Origin: Frankiales bacterium
Lineage (GTDB): Bacteria > Actinomycetota > Actinomycetes > Mycobacteriales > SCTD01
Assembly: GCA_025464915.1 (NCBI GenBank)
Contig: JAODNF010000230.1
Coordinates: 1 to 17,172 of the forward strand
Length of the DNA: 17,172 nucleotides
Direction: 5' to 3'
Below are positions 14,400 through 17,172 of the stretch, piece after piece; position 1 is the first letter of the stretch, and every line of letters starts with the position of its first letter. Position numbers and translations under genes: made by a program. The notes under the pieces are model-generated. The model had not been told where the DNA came from. It saw only the letters and a program-made list of their open reading frames with translations, and ran no database searches.

Positions 14400-15884
14400 T
14401 CAGCCGGCGAAGGGACGGCCGCTGTAGCGGACGCAGGTGCAGCTGTCGACGTAGCCGAAGGCGCTGAACAGGCGAGGGCCGTCCTTGCGGGTGCTGCTGA
14501 ACAGGGTCTCGCCGTCGATCTCCGACGGGCTGATGAACGTGCTGCCGAGCCCGCGCAGCCCGGCGCCGAGCACGGTCGGCTCCGCGTGGCCGGCGGTGCG
14601 CTTCAGCCCGGCCTCGAGGAAGAAGAACGCCTCGCAGACCGGGAAGACCGAGTTGGCGTTGGCCCGGTTCGCCGCAGGGGGGTAGGCCTTCCAGAGCGTC
14701 CGGCAGCGCTGCGTCTGCGCGTTGCCGACGGGGACCGTGGTGACGTCCTTGGTCGGGCGCCAGCCCACGCCGTGCACGCGCGCCTGGGCGTCCGCGCTGA
14801 GCTGGCTGTCGTTGTAGCCGGCGCCGCCGGCGGAGGTGAGCAGGTACGTCGGCTTCCAGCCCTGCGTCGAGGCCTGCTGCTCGAAGTACTGCGCTCCGAC
14901 CTGCTCGAAGCCGGACACGAACACGATCTGGTCGACGCCCGCGCTGCGCAGCGGCAGCACGGTCGACTGGACCGCGGCGATGAAGCCGGCCGCGTCGCCG
15001 AAGCCGTGCACGCAGTTGACCTCGCGGCTGACCGAGGCGATGCCGCGGCGCTTGAGCTGCGGCTCGAGAACCGACGACGCGACCCTCTGATCGGCCGGGC
15101 ATCCCTCGACGACGATGCCGACCTTGTGCTTGGCGGTCATGACGCCACCGCCGGTGAGCCCGGAGACGAGCGCGGTGAAGCGGCGCTCGAGCGTCGGGGC
15201 CTGCGGCGAGAACAGCAGCGGGTAGTGGTTGAGGGTCGCCGCGTCCGTACCCCCGTCGAGCAGCGTGATCTCCGGGACCTGCGCCTTGGCGATGCACGAC
15301 GAGAACGGCTCGGAGTAGAAGCTGCCGTCGAACGACAGCACGACCGCCACGTGGTGGTCCTGGGTGAAGTTGGCGCAGGCCGCGGTGGCCTCGGTGTCGT
15401 AGTTGCTGCTCGACACGTTGATGTAGCTGGTAACGACGGTGACCTTGCGCCCGGCCACACCGCCCTTCGCGTTGAGGGCGCGGACGAACGCGGCGACGGC
15501 GTCGGACGACGTGAAGTCGGTCGGTGCGGAGCGGCCGATGGCGGAGTTGGCGGCGACGCCGTCCCCCGCGGCCATCAGGCCGATCTGCAGCGGCGCCGTG
15601 ACCGGCTCGGCCGGCAGGGCCACCGAGGTCGGACCGGTGCCCGGTGCCGCCGTCGACAGCCCGGCCGCTCCCGGTGACCCGCCGGTCGCGCCCCCTCCCG
15701 AGCCGACCGTCGCCGGACCGACGCCCGTCGTCGTCACGCCGTCGGTGCCGGTGGGCAGCTGCGTCCCGGTGCTCGGCGTCGAGGCCCCGAGCCCGTCGCT
15801 GCTGCCGGTCACCTGGGCGGCCTGCGGCACCGTCGTCCCGCAGGCGGCAGTCAGGGCCAGGACCAGAAGCAGCTTGCGTGACAT
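14400..15884 (-). CDS. Lipoprotein solute-binding protein (type I periplasmic-binding fold, Peripla_BP_6-like)
   Basis: The protein has 494 residues from ATG 15884. A TTG start at 15917 would place the start inside the operator and is rejected. The N-terminus MSRKLLLVLALTAAC is a lipoprotein signal with Cys15 as the probable lipidation site. A linker rich in Ser, Thr and Gly (about 20-97) precedes the binding domain (LQIGLMAAGDG, then FVRALNAKGGVAGRKVTVV), the pattern of branched-chain amino acid type binding proteins. The mature domain has eight cysteines, so disulfides are likely outside the cell. It would present a ligand to an ABC permease, or act as a sensor. No permease or ATPase is in the window. 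An operator-like site and a candidate promoter lie just upstream, linking it to the catabolic genes. No clear ribosome site precedes the ATG. Confidence 0.83.
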   Translation of the reverse strand: MSRKLLLVLALTAACGTTVPQAAQVTGSSDGLGASTPSTGTQLPTGTDGVTTTGVGPATVGSGGGATGGSPGAAGLSTAAPGTGPTSVALPAEPVTAPLQIGLMAAGDGVAANSAIGRSAPTDFTSSDAVAAFVRALNAKGGVAGRKVTVVTSYINVSSSNYDTEATAACANFTQDHHVAVVLSFDGSFYSEPFSSCIAKAQVPEITLLDGGTDAATLNHYPLLFSPQAPTLERRFTALVSGLTGGGVMTAKHKVGIVVEGCPADQRVASSVLEPQLKRRGIASVSREVNCVHGFGDAAGFIAAVQSTVLPLRSAGVDQIVFVSGFEQVGAQYFEQQASTQGWKPTYLLTSAGGAGYNDSQLSADAQARVHGVGWRPTKDVTTVPVGNAQTQRCRTLWKAYPPAANRANANSVFPVCEAFFFLEAGLKRTAGHAEPTVLGAGLRGLGSTFISPSEIDGETLFSSTRKDGPRLFSAFGYVDSCTCVRYSGRPFAG

Positions 15885-15906
15885 GAGGCCCGTTCTGGTC
15901 TGGACA

Positions 15907-15926
15907 TTTACCGTCAATCCGGACCG
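15907..15926 (-). promoter_or_regulatory. Operator-like motif, copy D (binding-protein gene)
   Basis: Read on the minus strand the sequence is CGGTCCGGATTGACGGTAAA. Its last 11 bases (TTGACGGTAAA) are identical to copy C. It lies 22 bp before the binding-protein start. A -10-like TAGATA (15927-15932) abuts it, the same geometry as copy A. The matching -35 (TGTCTT, 15950-15955) is poor. A further CCGTCA half-site lies at 15935-15940 on the same strand. Confidence 0.6.
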
Positions 15927-15981
15927 TATCTATCTGACGGCAGCGGCGCAAGACAGGTGAAACGGCCGTCCGCTCGTCCCG

Positions 15982-16557
15982 CTACTGCGGGAAGAGCGGC
16001 TCCAGCTGGCGCTTCAGGCGCTTCCACCGCGCCTGCTGGTCCTTCTCCGAGAGGTGCCAGCTGCTCAGCACGAGCCCGCGCATCGCGTCCATCGAGGTGA
16101 AGACGGCGTCGCGGAAGTCGGAGCTCATCGTGCGGGAGCCGTGGAACGCGACGTTGACGGCCGCCTCGACCTCCGTGACGTGCTCGGCGAGCTGGCTGTT
16201 CGTGCGAGCCGCGATCCACATCTCGGCGGTGGCCACGAACAGGGGCCCGCGGTGCGACTCCCACAGCCGCTCGAGGAGCCGGTCGACGAGCTCGGGGGAG
16301 CCCTCGAGCGGCGCGATCATCGCGACGATCTCCCGTGAGCGGAGCTCGTTGAGGTGCAGCACGGCGGAGATGACCAGGTTCTCCTTGGTGGGGAAGTGGT
16401 GCACCTGCGCGCCGCGGGTGACCTGCGCCCGTTCGGCGACGCGCGCCACCGTCGTACCCGCGTAGCCGTAGTCCACCAGGCACTCGATGGTCGCCTCGAG
16501 CAGGCGGCTCCGGGTCGCGGCGCTGCGCTCCTCCTGCGTGCGCCGGGGTGCTGCCAC
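15982..16557 (-). CDS. TetR-family transcriptional regulator (TetR2)
   Basis: The protein has 191 residues from a GTG start at 16557, 27 bp after the upstream ligase stop and without a strong ribosome site. The helix-turn-helix region is RLLEATIECLVDYGYAGTT followed by VAERAQVTRGAQVHHF (about 18-55). It shares with TetR1 the N-terminal RTQ-x-ERSAA, the GY-x-GTT turn, RGA-x2-HHF, and GPLF plus AAR in the ligand domain, so both belong to one subfamily and may read similar DNA. It probably forms an operon with the ligase before it. The binding-protein gene after it has its own promoter and operator-like copy D. The ligand is unknown. Confidence 0.88.
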   Translation of the reverse strand: MAAPRRTQEERSAATRSRLLEATIECLVDYGYAGTTVARVAERAQVTRGAQVHHFPTKENLVISAVLHLNELRSREIVAMIAPLEGSPELVDRLLERLWESHRGPLFVATAEMWIAARTNSQLAEHVTEVEAAVNVAFHGSRTMSSDFRDAVFTSMDAMRGLVLSSWHLSEKDQQARWKRLKRQLEPLFPQ

Positions 16558-16584
16558 GCGGAGACGGTAGCCCGAGGGCGAGCC

Positions 16585-17157
16585 CTAGGACGGGAGGCGC
16601 TGGGCGCGGAGCTGGGCCCGGCGGACCTTGCCGGCGGCGTCGCGGAGCTGCTCGTCGACGACCTCGAAGGTCTTCGGCAGCTTGTACGCCGCGAGCCGCT
16701 CCTTGAGGAAGGGCGCGAGGTCCGGCCGGGCGTCGCCGCGGAAGCGGATGATCGCGTGCGGGACGTTGCCCTTGTCCTCATCGGGAAGGCCGAAAACGCA
16801 GGCGTCGTCGACGTCGGGGTGCTCGAGCAGGGCGGCCTCGATCTCGGCGGGGTACACGTTCGAGCCGCCGACGAGGATCATGTCCGACTCGCGGTCGGCG
16901 AGGTAGAGGTAGCCGTCCTCGTCGAAGCGGCCGAGGTCGCCGAGCGACTCCCAGCCGGTGCCGTCGCTCTCGGCGGTCGCGCCGAGGTAGCGATAGGTGC
17001 TCTGACCCTCCGGCATCCGCAGCCAGACCTTGCCGACGGTGCCGACGGGGACCGGGTTGCCGTCGTCGTCGCGGATCTCCATGTCGCCGAGAGCCACCAT
17101 GCCGACAGAGCCGCGGTGCGCGAGCCACTCACGGCCGCTGATGATGGTCGCAGCCTG
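16585..17157 (-). CDS. Acyl-CoA ligase (AMP-forming), C-terminal part only
   Basis: About 190 C-terminal residues are present; the 5' part lies beyond the contig end. The frame stays open through 17157 and encodes IISGREWLAHRGSVG just before the first internal ATG (17100), a stretch usual in FadD-like ligases, so 17100 is not the start. Motifs seen are GWESLGDLGRFDEDGYLYLA, the hinge DRESD, GGSNVYPAEIEAALLEHP and the catalytic Lys in DAAGKVRR. It activates a carboxylic acid with CoA. It differs clearly from the ligase at 8983-10527, so it is a second enzyme, not a duplicate. The five codons beyond 17157 come from adapter sequence. It is probably co-transcribed with tetR2. Confidence 0.88.
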   Translation of the reverse strand, partial: QAATIISGREWLAHRGSVGMVALGDMEIRDDDGNPVPVGTVGKVWLRMPEGQSTYRYLGATAESDGTGWESLGDLGRFDEDGYLYLADRESDMILVGGSNVYPAEIEAALLEHPDVDDACVFGLPDEDKGNVPHAIIRFRGDARPDLAPFLKERLAAYKLPKTFEVVDEQLRDAAGKVRRAQLRAQRLPS

Positions 17158-17172
17158 AGATCGGAAGAGCGT
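17158..17172. other. Illumina adapter remnant at the contig end
   Basis: The last 15 bases, AGATCGGAAGAGCGT, are identical to the start of the standard Illumina TruSeq-type adapter. On the minus strand they read ACGCTCTTCCGATCT, the end of the universal sequencing primer. This is a library artefact left by incomplete trimming, not genomic DNA. Confidence 0.93.

Noticed and set aside
13945..14427. Possible small protein in the gap after the esterases (160 residues)
   Set aside because: There is no ribosome site, its composition is Arg/Pro-rich, and it runs across several perfect inverted repeats into the opposite gene.
14032..15951. 639-residue minus-strand open frame over the binding-protein gene
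   Set aside because: It is low-complexity Arg/Gly/Pro-rich sequence in another frame of the 14400-15884 gene, which has a lipoprotein signal and a binding fold.
16562..16571. A fifth operator copy (GAGACGGTAG) before tetR2
   Set aside because: Only the right half GACGGTA is present. The left C-x-GTC half is absent, so it is probably chance.
16585..17100. Complete short ligase starting at ATG 17100
   Set aside because: The frame continues upstream with conserved ligase residues, and the family needs about 500 residues. The gene is cut by the contig end.

Overview
The window is a high-GC segment typical of an actinobacterium. The signs are strong GC bias at third codon positions, many GTG starts, AGGAGG-type ribosome sites, TetR, PucR and MaoC families of actinobacterial type, and tightly overlapping genes. 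It looks like a contig from a short-read assembly: the last 15 bases (17158-17172) match the start of the common Illumina adapter, so the right edge is artificial. No rRNA, tRNA, CRISPR array, transposase or integrase was found.

Left part (1-4538): carbohydrate genes. A GT4 glycosyltransferase cut by the window edge runs rightward and meets, tail to tail with a 55-bp overlap, a leftward three-gene operon. That operon encodes a GT4 glycosyltransferase, a GYCVDD-motif protein probably of the six-hairpin type, and a GH130-type phosphorylase/hydrolase, coupled by 4-bp start/stop overlaps. The glycan is unknown.

Middle and right part (4700-17157): a lipid, steroid or ester type acyl-CoA catabolic block. 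A rightward operon encodes an SCP2-type thiolase, two MaoC-fold hydratase subunits and an SDR dehydrogenase, each overlapping the next by 4 bp. This is the enzyme set of a peroxisomal-type MFE-2/SCP-x beta-oxidation half-cycle in unfused form. Beyond a terminator hairpin, a leftward operon encodes an acyl-CoA ligase, a PucR/CdaR regulator and a SemiSWEET transporter. Divergent from the ligase is a TetR regulator, followed by two tandem paralogous class-C beta-lactamase-fold esterases. A 473-bp stretch rich in inverted repeats follows. Then come, all leftward, the 3' part of a second acyl-CoA ligase, a second TetR of the same subfamily, and a lipoprotein solute-binding protein.

The main discovery is a 20-bp operator-like motif found four times, always between genes: before the thiolase operon (4740-4759), between the ligase operon and tetR (10558-10577), before the esterases (11243-11262), and before the binding-protein gene (15907-15926). 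The four copies share C-x-GTC-N6-GACGGTA. Each sits at or next to a candidate promoter. This points to one local TetR-controlled regulon joining capture (binding protein), ester hydrolysis (two esterases), CoA activation (ligase) and beta-oxidation (thiolase, MaoC, SDR). The substrate cannot be read from sequence. An acyl-CoA dehydrogenase, a transporter permease and a DUF35 partner for the thiolase are not in the window.
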